This document shows positions 1 through 8,057 of a stretch of 18,489 bases of DNA, piece after piece. The stretch comes from Clostridiales bacterium UBA7568. GTDB taxonomy: Bacteria; Bacillota; Clostridia; Oscillospirales; CAG-272. How positions within the stretch are numbered: the first letter of the stretch is position 1; every line of letters begins with the position of its first letter. Below the pieces are notes generated by a model. That model had not been told where the DNA came from. It did no database searches and was given only the letters and a program-made list of their open reading frames with translations. The translations under genes and the position numbers were made by a program. The stretch covers positions 22,042 through 40,530 of the forward strand of contig DLLG01000015.1 of the NCBI GenBank assembly GCA_002479075.1, given 5' to 3'.

Positions 1-17
1 TTTCAAAGAAAAGTAGG

Positions 18-1046
18 TCAGAGCATATCGGCGATATCGAAAATGAGCTTTTCGGTCTTTTCCCAGCCGAGGCAGGGGTCTGTGATGGATTTGCCGTAAA
101 TTCCTTCGCCGATCTTCTGTGCGCCGTCTTCGAGGTAGCTTTCGATCATAAGTCCCTTGACCATACTCTTGATTTCGGCGTTCTGACGGCAGGAGGAGAG
201 AATTTCCTTTGAAATTCTTATCTGCTCAAGCCAGTGCTTGCCGGAGTTTGCGTGGTTTGTATCGACGATTATCGCTCTGTTTTTCAGATCGTGCGCGGCA
301 TAATGCTCTGCGAGGAAAACGAGGTCCTCGTAATGATAGTTGGGCTGGGATTCGCCGTGCTTGTTGACATAGCCGCGGAGGATTGCGTGCGCATATTCGT
401 TGCCCTTGCTTTCAACCTCCCAACCTCTGTATATGAACACGTGCGAATGTTGTGCCGCCGTTATCGAGTTGAGCATAACGGAAAGGTCGCCGCTTGTCGG
501 GTTTTTCATACCGACGGGAACATCGAGACCGCTTGCGGTAAGTCTATGAAACTGGTTTTCGACGGAGCGCGCGCCGACGGCAACATAAGAGAGCAGGTCG
601 GAGAGGTAACGGTGGTTATCGGGATAGAGCATTTCGTCTGCCGTTGAAAGTCCCGTTTCCTTGAGAACTCTTGTGTGAAGCTCACGGATTGCAACTATAC
701 CCTTGAGAATATCGGGATTTGCGGAGGGGTCGGGCTGATGAAGCATACCCTTGTAGCCGTCGCCGACGGTTCTCGGCTTGTTTGTATAAATTCTGGGGAT
801 AATGACTATCTTGTCCGCTACCTGATCGGCTACCTTTTTAAGTCTCGTGACATAATCGAGCACGGGGGCTTCGCTGTCTGCCGAGCAGGGACCGATTATG
901 AGAAGAAACTTATCGCTTTTGCCGGAGAAAACAGCCTTTATCTCCTCGTCTCTCTGCTCCTTGACCTTTATAAGCTCCTCCGGAACGGGGTACATCTCCT
1001 TGACTTCCTTCGGAATAGGTAACTTTCTCTTGAATTCCATATTCAT
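18..1046 (-). CDS. aroF: 3-deoxy-7-phosphoheptulonate (DAHP) synthase, class I (AroFGH type)
   Basis: This 342-residue protein condenses phosphoenolpyruvate with erythrose-4-phosphate, the first and committed step of the shikimate pathway in the cytoplasm. Class I alpha motifs are visible in order: GPCSAD (52-57), KPRT (90-93) in the substrate loop, GARSVENQFHR (158-168), KNPTSGD (181-187), DTNHANSGK, a metal/substrate motif matching the DFSHANSSK type, and YGKSITDPCLGW near the C-terminus. The length is close to the E. coli enzymes (about 350). The first ATG is preceded by GAAAGGA 12 nt upstream; a second ATG two codons later is possible. It is the last gene of the aromatic operon inside the window, 33 nt after tyrA, and no terminator is visible in the 17 bases left. 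Which amino acid feedback-inhibits it cannot be read from the sequence; the symbol follows common usage and does not imply Tyr sensitivity. Confidence 0.95.
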   Translation of the reverse strand: MNMEFKRKLPIPKEVKEMYPVPEELIKVKEQRDEEIKAVFSGKSDKFLLIIGPCSADSEAPVLDYVTRLKKVADQVADKIVIIPRIYTNKPRTVGDGYKGMLHQPDPSANPDILKGIVAIRELHTRVLKETGLSTADEMLYPDNHRYLSDLLSYVAVGARSVENQFHRLTASGLDVPVGMKNPTSGDLSVMLNSITAAQHSHVFIYRGWEVESKGNEYAHAILRGYVNKHGESQPNYHYEDLVFLAEHYAAHDLKNRAIIVDTNHANSGKHWLEQIRISKEILSSCRQNAEIKSMVKGLMIESYLEDGAQKIGEGIYGKSITDPCLGWEKTEKLIFDIADML

Positions 1047-1079
1047 AGTTTTTCTGCGTCCTTTCGTATATAAGAAAAA

Positions 1080-1934
1080 TTATTTATCAAATAAAGCGCG
1101 GCGTGCCGTTGAGCACTTCATCATTTCGCGCATTGTTTCTCTGTCGCCCGTTTCAACGGCGGCTCTCATTTTGTTGAACTCTCTTTCAAATGCGTCCATT
1201 TCGCGGAGAAGAGCGTCACGATTGAGAAGGAACAGCTCGCTCCACATTTCGTCGTTGATTTTTGCAATTCTTGTCAGATCTCTGAAGGAGTCGCCTGTGT
1301 AATCGCGCAGTTTGGGATTTTCGCCTGCCGTCATAAGCGAAACGGCAATGCAGTGCGTCAGCTGCGAGAGAAATGCAATCATTTCGTCGTGAAGCTCCGG
1401 AGATATTTCGGAAATTCTTGTGAATCCGAGTTCAGCGCCGAGCGATTTACAAAGCTCGATCGCCTCTCTTGAATTTTTCTCCGTCGGCGTGACTATAAAG
1501 TTTGCGCCGATGAAAACTCTGTCATCGCTGTATTCAACGCCAGATCTTTCGCGTCCAGCCATAGGGTGCGCCGCAATGAACTCGACGTCCGGACGGAGGA
1601 TTGACTGAATGTCATAAACGATACAGCCCTTGACGCCCGTCACGTCCGTTATGATTATGCCCGGGCGCATATACTGCTGATAATCCGTTATCCATTTTTT
1701 GAATGTGTGCGGATAGAGGGCAAAGACGATAATGTCCGCATCGCCGACGAGTGCGGGATCGACCTCGGTCGTGCCGTATGCTATAATCTTGTTTTCAAGG
1801 GCATAATCGATTGTTTTCTGCGATATATCGATTGCCTTTATTTCGTAGCCCTTTTTGGTCAGCGCTTTTGCATAGCTTCCGCCGATGACGCCAAGCCCGA
1901 CTATAAGTATTTTTGTGTTTTTGTTAATCTCCAA
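1080..1934 (-). CDS. tyrA: Prephenate dehydrogenase, TTG start
   Basis: This 284-residue enzyme oxidatively decarboxylates prephenate to 4-hydroxyphenylpyruvate, committing flux to tyrosine. The N-terminus carries a Rossmann motif GLGVIGGS (13-20), then ITDVTGVKG, then HPMAGRERSG with the catalytic-type His123, and later QLTH and TGDSFRDLTRIA, all typical of the family. There is no chorismate mutase domain and no C-terminal ACT domain, so direct tyrosine feedback through an ACT domain is not expected. The start is TTG at 1934: no in-frame ATG lies near the Rossmann fold, and GGAGGTG sits 7 nt upstream, inside the last codons of aroA. The gene overlaps aroA by 11 bp, which suggests translational coupling. 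DAHP synthase follows 33 nt downstream. Confidence 0.95.
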   Translation of the reverse strand: MEINKNTKILIVGLGVIGGSYAKALTKKGYEIKAIDISQKTIDYALENKIIAYGTTEVDPALVGDADIIVFALYPHTFKKWITDYQQYMRPGIIITDVTGVKGCIVYDIQSILRPDVEFIAAHPMAGRERSGVEYSDDRVFIGANFIVTPTEKNSREAIELCKSLGAELGFTRISEISPELHDEMIAFLSQLTHCIAVSLMTAGENPKLRDYTGDSFRDLTRIAKINDEMWSELFLLNRDALLREMDAFEREFNKMRAAVETGDRETMREMMKCSTARRALFDK

Positions 1935-3135
1935 TTATTTTCACCTCCGCACCGAGTGCCGAAAGTCTTTCGAAAAAGTCCGGAAAGCTCTTTTTTACGT
2001 CCTCCGCACCTTCTATTTCGCCGCCAGTCAGCATAAGGATCACAGTCATCGCCATAACTACCCGATGATCCTTGTGCGAGACGATTGCCGTCTTCGGCGG
2101 TATAAGCCCGCCGGAAAAGACCGTCAGCGTGTCCTCCGCAAGCTCCGTTTTTATGCCGAGCTTGCCAAGCTCCTCTGCCATAGCGGAGCCTCTGTCGCTC
2201 TCTTTTGCCCGCAGGCGTGCCGTGCCCGTCAGGGTGACGCCCTGCTTTGCCGCGCCGAGCGCCATAAGCACAGGGGCAAGATCCGGGCAGTCTGTTATGT
2301 CAAGCGTCGGGTGACGGGAGCAGATTTCATCAAAATATTGCGAAAAGACCCGGTCTCCCTGAACGCTTTCGGGATTCAGCCCCGTGATTTTTATGTCGCT
2401 GCCGAGACGGTTCATCGCTTCAAAGAAAGCCGCGCCGGAGCAGTCGCCCTCGACTGTGTATTCGCGGGGCTTATATCCTGCTCCGCCTTTGATTTTTATT
2501 TCGTCGCCTTCGATTTTTATCTCCGCTCCGAACGCCCGCATAACCTCTGCCGTTATCAGAAGATACGAGCGGCTTGCAACCTTTCCCGAAAGGATGATAC
2601 TGCTGTCGCCGGGGAGGAGCGGGAGCGCCATCATAAGCCCGCTTGCAAACTGGCTCGAAACCTCCGCGCTGACGTTGTATGTTCCCGATTTCAGCCTGCC
2701 GCAGACGGAAACGGAGTCGTTCCCTTTCTCATATAAAAGCCCTTGCTCGCGGCATATTTTTTCATATTCCGAAAGCGGACGGGAAAGCAGCTTTTCCGTG
2801 CCGCAGAGGGTCACTTTGCTTTCGGAAAGCAGGGCGATTGCAAGGAGAAAGCGCAATGTGCTTCCGCTTTCACCGCAGGGAAGAGTCCCGCTTGGCACAG
2901 CCGAAAGCGGGTCAAACCCGCTGACATATGCCGTATCGCCTTCAAAGCGTATTTTTGCGCCGAGTGCCGAAAGGCAGCTTGCCGTTGCCAGCGCATCGGC
3001 CGAAGGATACATTCCGTGCAGAACGCTTTTCCCCTTTGCCAGCGCCGCGCATATCAGCGCCCGATGACAAAAGCTCTTTGAAGGAGGGGCGATAAGCGTC
3101 CCCGCCGCCGTTTTTTTACCTATATATACTCTCAT
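1924..3135 (-). CDS. aroA: 3-phosphoshikimate 1-carboxyvinyltransferase (EPSP synthase)
   Basis: This 403-residue enzyme transfers the enolpyruvyl group of PEP to shikimate-3-phosphate, the sixth shikimate step. Visible motifs are APPSKSFCHRA (16-26, with Lys20 and Arg25 in the substrate-binding signature), CGESGSTLRF (88-97), SRPLSEY, SSQFASGLMMALPLL, DLAPVLMALG (with the conserved acidic residue), KESDR and DHRVVMA. The length is slightly short for the family (about 420-430) but all core blocks are present. Its ATG overlaps the aroQ stop in an ATGA, and its own last codons hold the ribosome binding site of tyrA. The CGESGST version of the loop differs from the E. coli form; glyphosate sensitivity class cannot be assigned by eye. 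Confidence 0.96.
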   Translation of the reverse strand: MRVYIGKKTAAGTLIAPPSKSFCHRALICAALAKGKSVLHGMYPSADALATASCLSALGAKIRFEGDTAYVSGFDPLSAVPSGTLPCGESGSTLRFLLAIALLSESKVTLCGTEKLLSRPLSEYEKICREQGLLYEKGNDSVSVCGRLKSGTYNVSAEVSSQFASGLMMALPLLPGDSSIILSGKVASRSYLLITAEVMRAFGAEIKIEGDEIKIKGGAGYKPREYTVEGDCSGAAFFEAMNRLGSDIKITGLNPESVQGDRVFSQYFDEICSRHPTLDITDCPDLAPVLMALGAAKQGVTLTGTARLRAKESDRGSAMAEELGKLGIKTELAEDTLTVFSGGLIPPKTAIVSHKDHRVVMAMTVILMLTGGEIEGAEDVKKSFPDFFERLSALGAEVKIIGD

Positions 3136-3572
3136 TTTTCACCGTTTGCTCTTTTGATTATGAGATCGACCGCTTCCGTATAGCCGTCCGTTCCGTGACC
3201 TGATATTGTTGCAAAGCAGGCAAGGCGGACATAGCTCGTTTTGCGGAACTCCTCGCGGGCGTCGACGTCTGAAATATGAACCTCGACCGTCGGTATCGAG
3301 ACGGCTTTCAGCGCGTCCAAAATTGCGACGCTTGTGTGCGTGTATGCGCCGGGGTTTATGACGATTCCGTCAAACTTTTTATAAGCCTTCTGAATCTCCG
3401 TCACGATTTTTCCTTCGTAATTCGACTGAAACAGCCTGACCTTTACGCCCTTTGCCGCGCAATGGGCTTTTATTTTCTTTTCAAGCGAGGAAAACGTTTC
3501 CTTCCCGTAAATATCGGGCTCTCTTATGCCGAGCATATTTATGTTCGGCCCGTTTATAACGAGTATTTTCAT
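3132..3572 (-). CDS. aroQ: Type II 3-dehydroquinate dehydratase
   Basis: This 146-residue enzyme removes water from 3-dehydroquinate to give 3-dehydroshikimate (step three). It is the small dodecamer-forming type II family, unrelated to AroD. Key features are INGPNINMLG (6-15), the catalytic Tyr22 in DIYG, FQSNYEG (49-54) on the lid, INPGAYTHTS (72-81) with Asn73 and His79, and VEVHISD with His99, followed by Arg110. The length matches the family (about 145). Both ends overlap neighbours by 4 bp (ATGA at 3569-3572 with the aroE-aroK fusion and at 3132-3135 with aroA), so translation of the three genes is probably coupled. Confidence 0.97.
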   Translation of the reverse strand: MKILVINGPNINMLGIREPDIYGKETFSSLEKKIKAHCAAKGVKVRLFQSNYEGKIVTEIQKAYKKFDGIVINPGAYTHTSVAILDALKAVSIPTVEVHISDVDAREEFRKTSYVRLACFATISGHGTDGYTEAVDLIIKRANGEK

Positions 3573-4813
3573 TTCTGTCCCCTCCGTGTCATTATAAGCT
3601 CTGCGACCTCCTCCGCCGTTCCGTCGCCGTCAATGCGGCAGTCTGCCGCCGCAAGATATTTTCCGTATCGCTCCGAATATCGCTTTTCGATCAGCTCTCG
3701 GCTTTGCGAAAGGGGACGGTCGGGCGTGGCTGTCAGCTTTCCGACGCTTCTGTCTATGAAAAATATTGTGCCGTTCTTTTTCAGGTTCAGAATGTTTTCC
3801 GCGCGGAGAACGGCGCCGCCGCCCGTTGCGATGACGGACGAGTTTTTCTTTGATATTTCGGAGAGGAGCTCGCTCTCTTTTCTGCGGAATTCCCCCTCGC
3901 CTTCGCCCGTTATGCAGTCTGCGGGGGTGAGCCCGAACATAGCGGAGAAGAGAACGTCGCAATCTATGAATTCCTTTCCCGTTTTCTCTGCAACAAGCCT
4001 GCCGACCGTTGTTTTTCCGCAGGACGGCATACCGACAAGCACGATATTTTCCTTTTCAGAGAGGAGCTTTTCATATATGCGCTCCGTCGTGCCCTTCGGG
4101 TATGTTCTGTCATAAAACAGCTCGGAAGCTCTCACAGCCTGCGATACGAGCATATAAAGTCCGCCGCAGGCGGGCACTCCGCACATCCTTGCCCGGACGA
4201 TGAATTCCGTTTTCAGAGGATTGAATATTGCGTCTGCCGCGCCGCAAAGACCTTTGAAGTCCGCAGGATCGACGGCGCAGGCGGAAATGTTCGGAAACAT
4301 TCCGAGCGGGGTTGTGTTTATTATGACGACCGGGGCGGAGGCAAATTTTTCTTTTGCCTCGCCATAGTTTATTTCGCCCTCCTCCGGATGACGGCTAACC
4401 TTTGTCACGCTGCCCGCGCCAAGGCTTTCGCAGACAGCTTTTGCGGTTTTTGAGGTGCCGCCCGTGCCGAGAATGAGAACGTCGCTGCCGCAGACGGGGA
4501 TATTGTTCTTTATCAGAAGCTCCCGCATTCCGAAAAAGTCGGTGTTATAACCGCAAAGCCTTCCGCCGCGATTGACAACCGTGTTCACTGCGCCTATCGC
4601 CCTCGCCTCGTCGCTGACGTAATCCAGCAGGGGAATGACGTCCGTTTTGTAAGGAATCGTTACGTTTACGCCGTCAAAATCACGCCTTGCCATAAAGCCC
4701 GCAAGCTCCTCGCGCGGCATTTCAAAATTTCTGTATTCCGTGTTTCCGAGAAGGGAATGTATTTCTCTTGAAAAGCTGTGTCCCAGCTTCTCGCCGACAA
4801 GACCCGTTTTCAT
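3569..4813 (-). CDS. aroE-aroK: Fused shikimate dehydrogenase - shikimate kinase
   Basis: A single 414-residue reading frame carries two shikimate enzymes. Residues 1 to about 250 are AroE, which reduces 3-dehydroshikimate with NADPH: HSFSREIH (12-19), NVTIPYK with catalytic Lys56, GAVNT, GYNTD with Asp92, the nucleotide loop GTGGTS (116-121), INTTPLGM and GGLYMLVSQA. Residues from about 255 are AroK, which phosphorylates shikimate: Walker A GMPSCGKTT (261-269, Lys267), FIDCD (Asp284, Asp286), FRRKE (Arg310, Glu313), ATGGGAV (329-335) and the lid Arg366 in PDRPLS. Both halves look intact and there is only a few-residue linker. The open frame continues upstream to 5089 in the minus-strand direction, but the ATG at 4813 overlaps the aroC stop (ATGA, 4810-4813) and starts exactly at the AroE fold. 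Confidence 0.95.
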   Translation of the reverse strand: MKTGLVGEKLGHSFSREIHSLLGNTEYRNFEMPREELAGFMARRDFDGVNVTIPYKTDVIPLLDYVSDEARAIGAVNTVVNRGGRLCGYNTDFFGMRELLIKNNIPVCGSDVLILGTGGTSKTAKAVCESLGAGSVTKVSRHPEEGEINYGEAKEKFASAPVVIINTTPLGMFPNISACAVDPADFKGLCGAADAIFNPLKTEFIVRARMCGVPACGGLYMLVSQAVRASELFYDRTYPKGTTERIYEKLLSEKENIVLVGMPSCGKTTVGRLVAEKTGKEFIDCDVLFSAMFGLTPADCITGEGEGEFRRKESELLSEISKKNSSVIATGGGAVLRAENILNLKKNGTIFFIDRSVGKLTATPDRPLSQSRELIEKRYSERYGKYLAAADCRIDGDGTAEEVAELIMTRRGQK

Positions 4814-5937
4814 CTTTCGCCTTCCTTTTTTATATCGGCAGTAGCTTTCGTATACGGGAAATCCGTTCCGAAACGAACCGCCATAGCGTCGCAGACGGCG
4901 ATCGCCGTCACAGCGTCGATGACGGGGCAAGCCCTGTGAATTATTGCGGGGTCGTGCCTGCCGGCTATTTTCAGCTTTGCGTTTTCGTTTTTTATAAAAT
5001 CGATTGTATCCTGCTCCTTGCCGATTGAAGGCGTGGGCTTGACGGCGCAGGAGAAGACGACGGGCGTGCCTATCGATATGCCGCCGCATATGCCGCCGCA
5101 GTTGTTTGTTTTCGTAGTTACGTTGCCGTTATCTATTGTGTACGGGTCGTTTGCCTCGCTGCCGAGCATATCGCAGAAGCCGAATCCCGCCCCGAACGCT
5201 ATTCCCTTTATTGCGGGAACGGAGAAAACGGCGTGTGATATTGTGCTTTCGAGACTGTCAAAGAAGGGCTCGCCGATTCCCGCCGGAAGCCCGAAAACCG
5301 CTGTTTCCGTCGCTCCGCCGATACTGTCCGCCTGCTCCTTTGCCGAAAGTATCTCTTTTTTCATCTTCTCGCCCGCCTCGTCGCAGATGACGGGAAATGT
5401 CTTTTCCTTGATTGCTTCTATCTCCGCTTTTATATCCGAAAAATGCCTGTCCTCCGCTTTTCCGATACGGAGAATGTGCGTGCCGACTGTAATTCCGCGC
5501 ATTGCAAGAGCAAGCTCGCAGATTGCACCCGCCGCAACTATCGCCGCCGTTATCCTGCCGGAAAAATGCCCGCCGCCGCGGTAGTCCTCAAAGCCGTGAT
5601 ACTTGCAGTATGCCGCATAGTCCGCGTGTGACGGACGGGCAAGGGAAGCCGTGCTTTTATAGTCCGCGCTGCGGGTGTCGGCGTTCGGGATGACTATGCA
5701 GAGCGGAGTGCCTGTCGAATAGCCGTCATAACAGCCGCTGACAATGCGGAATTCGTCCTTTTCCTGTCTCTTTGTCGATATTTCGCCGCTCGGTCTGCGC
5801 CTTGCAAGCCTGCCGGAGATGAATTCTTCGTCAATCTTTATCCCGGGGGCAAGCCCGTCGATGACGGCACCGATGTATTCTCCGTGGCTCTCGCCGAATA
5901 CCGTTACGCTGACGCTCTGTCCGAATGTGTTTTTCAT
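4810..5937 (-). CDS. aroC: Chorismate synthase
   Basis: This 375-residue enzyme eliminates phosphate from EPSP to give chorismate and needs reduced FMN as cofactor. Signature segments are FGESHGE (14-20, with His18), RRRPSGE, RPSHADY (101-107, with His104), GGGHFSGR (121-128), CGGISIGTPV and GRHDPAIIHR near the C-terminus. Length is normal for the family (about 360-390). The ATG at 5937 has AAAGGAG six nucleotides upstream. It begins 11 nt after the aroB stop, and its own stop overlaps the start of the aroE-aroK fusion. No separate flavin reductase is encoded in the window. Confidence 0.97.
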   Translation of the reverse strand: MKNTFGQSVSVTVFGESHGEYIGAVIDGLAPGIKIDEEFISGRLARRRPSGEISTKRQEKDEFRIVSGCYDGYSTGTPLCIVIPNADTRSADYKSTASLARPSHADYAAYCKYHGFEDYRGGGHFSGRITAAIVAAGAICELALAMRGITVGTHILRIGKAEDRHFSDIKAEIEAIKEKTFPVICDEAGEKMKKEILSAKEQADSIGGATETAVFGLPAGIGEPFFDSLESTISHAVFSVPAIKGIAFGAGFGFCDMLGSEANDPYTIDNGNVTTKTNNCGGICGGISIGTPVVFSCAVKPTPSIGKEQDTIDFIKNENAKLKIAGRHDPAIIHRACPVIDAVTAIAVCDAMAVRFGTDFPYTKATADIKKEGER

Positions 5938-5948
5938 TGTCCGCTCCT

Positions 5949-6950
5949 TTATATGAGAATTTCGGAGAGCCTTTCGGAAAGCTCCTCCGGCGTTGCTTTT
6001 CTTATTTCAAACGACCCTATCCTGTCCACAAATACAGCGCTTATCGCTTCTCCCTGCATTTTCTTATCGTGACAGACGGCGGAGATTATCTTCTCTCTGT
6101 CCGCTTTTATCTTTGTCGGAATTCCGAGCGACTTCATCACCTTTTCAATGCGCGGACGGACGTCTCCCGAGCACATACAGAGCATTCCGAGCGCGACGCA
6201 TTCGCCGTGATAAAGCTCGCCGAGACTTTCGATCCCGTGACCTATGGTATGCCCGAAATTGAGGATTTTCCGCAGTCCCGCTTCCTTTTCGTCCTTTGAA
6301 ACGATGTCCGCCTTTATGCCGACGGCGCGCGCGATCATTTCTTCTATGTTGCGCTCGTCTATCCCGCCCTCGATCATCTCAAAAAGCTCCCCGCTTGACG
6401 TTGCTGCCATTTTCAGCGCCTCCGCCATTCCGCAGGCATACTGCCGACGGTCAAGAGTTTTCAGAACGAAAGGGTCGATTATGACAGCCTTCGGCTGATA
6501 GAACGTACCGATTATGTTTTTTATTCCGCAAAGGTCGATTGCCGTCTTTCCGCCGACGGAGGAGTCGACCTGCGAGAGGAGCGTTGTCGGAACGTTATAA
6601 AAATCTATCCCGCGCATATATGTCGAGGCGGCAAAGCCCGCAAGATCTCCGACGACCCCGCCCCCGACGGCTATAACCTTATCGCTCCTTGTAAATCCGA
6701 GCCCAAGCAGCTTTTCGCAGAGCGCCTTGTAGCTTTCGAAGTTCTTTGTCGCTTCTCCCTGCGGCAAAGTGACCGTTACGGCATTTTCCATTCCGTCCGC
6801 AACGGCTTTTGCATACCCTGTGGGAACTCCGTCATCTGTTACGACGAGGGTCTTTCCGCCCTGCGGAATATAGCTTCCGATATGAGAAAGCGCGACCTTT
6901 TCGATTGTTATCGCATATGACCTTTCTCCGAGATTGACGTTGACCTGCAT
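5949..6950 (-). CDS. aroB: 3-dehydroquinate synthase
   Basis: This 333-residue NAD- and metal-dependent enzyme cyclises DAHP to 3-dehydroquinate (step two). The sequence shows GGGVVGDLAGF (96-106) for NAD binding, PTTLLSQVDSSVGGKTAID (121-139), Glu177 in GMAEALK, NFGHTIGHGIE with His234, and YHGE with His248; Glu177, His234 and His248 match the metal ligands of the family. It is a little shorter than E. coli AroB (362), mostly at the N-terminus and between the two His motifs. GGAGG lies about 4 nt before the ATG. It follows pheA by 19 nt and precedes aroC by 11 nt. Confidence 0.96.
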   Translation of the reverse strand: MQVNVNLGERSYAITIEKVALSHIGSYIPQGGKTLVVTDDGVPTGYAKAVADGMENAVTVTLPQGEATKNFESYKALCEKLLGLGFTRSDKVIAVGGGVVGDLAGFAASTYMRGIDFYNVPTTLLSQVDSSVGGKTAIDLCGIKNIIGTFYQPKAVIIDPFVLKTLDRRQYACGMAEALKMAATSSGELFEMIEGGIDERNIEEMIARAVGIKADIVSKDEKEAGLRKILNFGHTIGHGIESLGELYHGECVALGMLCMCSGDVRPRIEKVMKSLGIPTKIKADREKIISAVCHDKKMQGEAISAVFVDRIGSFEIRKATPEELSERLSEILI

Positions 6951-6969
6951 AATTCCTCCGTTTTGCGTT

Positions 6970-8049
6970 TTATCTGTAAATTCCGACGACTTTCAGCCTG
7001 TCGCAGTACTTGCGCAGACCTTCGAGCATCTTTTCTCCCGCCTCGGAGCGGAGCGCGCCCTCGGCTTCGAGATAGAAATAATAATTCCAGACGAGCTCTT
7101 TTCTCGGTCTTGAACGCAGCGTTCTCATATTGAACCCCGCCTCGCCGATTACGCCCAGCGCGTCCGCAAGTGCACCCGCCTCGTTTTTGACGGTGAACAC
7201 AAGGGAAAAGCCGTCCGATTCCGAATATCCCGCCGAGGTATTTTCCGCTCTTGAAAATACTCCGAAGCGAGTTGTGTTTGCTCTGCTTTCGTTTATATTC
7301 TTTTGCAGAACGGAGAGACCGTAAAGCTCTGCCGCCTCTGCGCAGCCGATCGCCGCAACGGTTTCATCCCCCATCTGCGATACCTCCAGCGCTGCGGACG
7401 AAGTGCTCTGCGCGGTTTCCGTTTCCCATCCGTGGGACGATATGAATTTTGCGCATTGTGCCAGCGCCTGCGGATGACTTATAACCTTCTTTATTTTTTC
7501 GACGCTTGCGCCGCCCACCGCCATAAGCGACTGTTCGACGGCAACGTCATAAACAGCGTTTACGCAAAGCGAGCCGGAAAAAAGCATATCCGTCACCTGA
7601 CCGACCTCGCCCGCATAGCTGTTTTCAAGCGGGATGACGGCAAGCTCACATTCGCCGGACGATACCGAGTCATATGCTTCCTCAAAGCTGTTTTTTGCAA
7701 CCGGATTGCTGTCCGGGAAGAGCTTCTTTGCCGTAAAGAAGGCAAAGGCACCCTCCTCGCCGCAATATGCAATCTTTTCGCCCTCGATCAGCCGCCGCTG
7801 ATAAGCCTTGGACGCTTTCATTATGTCCTTCTGGAAGCCTATATAATACGGGCGGATGTCCTCCGGAACAATAGCCGAGTTTTTCTTTATCAGCTCGTCC
7901 TCGTGGACGGGATCCTCAATCGGCAGACCGCATTTGCGCTTGTAATCCGCAACGTCCTCCGATGCACGCATTCTCTCCTCAAAAAGCTCCGCTATTTTTC
8001 GGTCGACCTCCGAAATTTTTTTCCTTGCAAGTGTCAGTTTATTTTCCAT
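6970..8049 (-). CDS. pheA: Bifunctional chorismate mutase / prephenate dehydratase (P-protein)
   Basis: This 359-residue protein converts chorismate to prephenate and then to phenylpyruvate, the Phe branch. Residues 1 to about 88 are an AroQ-class helical chorismate mutase (SEVDRKIAELFEERM, then DYKRKCGLPIEDP). Residues 92 to about 265 are prephenate dehydratase: AYCGEEGAFA (94-103), IPLENSYAGEV (139-149), HPQALAQC (192-199) and the catalytic TTRF (259-262). Residues about 280 to 355 form an ACT domain with the RSRP motif (312-315), the segment linked to phenylalanine feedback in characterised P-proteins. So both transcript-level and enzyme-level control by Phe are plausible. It starts 8 nt after the aminotransferase stop with a weak AAGG-type ribosome binding site, suggesting some dependence on upstream translation. 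Since tyrA here lacks a mutase domain, this is the only chorismate mutase in the window. Confidence 0.95.
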   Translation of the reverse strand: MENKLTLARKKISEVDRKIAELFEERMRASEDVADYKRKCGLPIEDPVHEDELIKKNSAIVPEDIRPYYIGFQKDIMKASKAYQRRLIEGEKIAYCGEEGAFAFFTAKKLFPDSNPVAKNSFEEAYDSVSSGECELAVIPLENSYAGEVGQVTDMLFSGSLCVNAVYDVAVEQSLMAVGGASVEKIKKVISHPQALAQCAKFISSHGWETETAQSTSSAALEVSQMGDETVAAIGCAEAAELYGLSVLQKNINESRANTTRFGVFSRAENTSAGYSESDGFSLVFTVKNEAGALADALGVIGEAGFNMRTLRSRPRKELVWNYYFYLEAEGALRSEAGEKMLEGLRKYCDRLKVVGIYR

Positions 8050-8057
8050 ATATTATT

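Noticed and set aside
3276..4115. Plus-strand frame of 279 codons across aroQ and aroK
   Set aside because: It is antisense to well-supported genes and has no motif or ribosome binding site of note.
4814..5089. Extended start for the aroE-aroK fusion
   Set aside because: The extra residues would overlap aroC in another frame and are rich in Arg as expected for a shadow frame; the ATGA overlap start at 4813 fits AroE.
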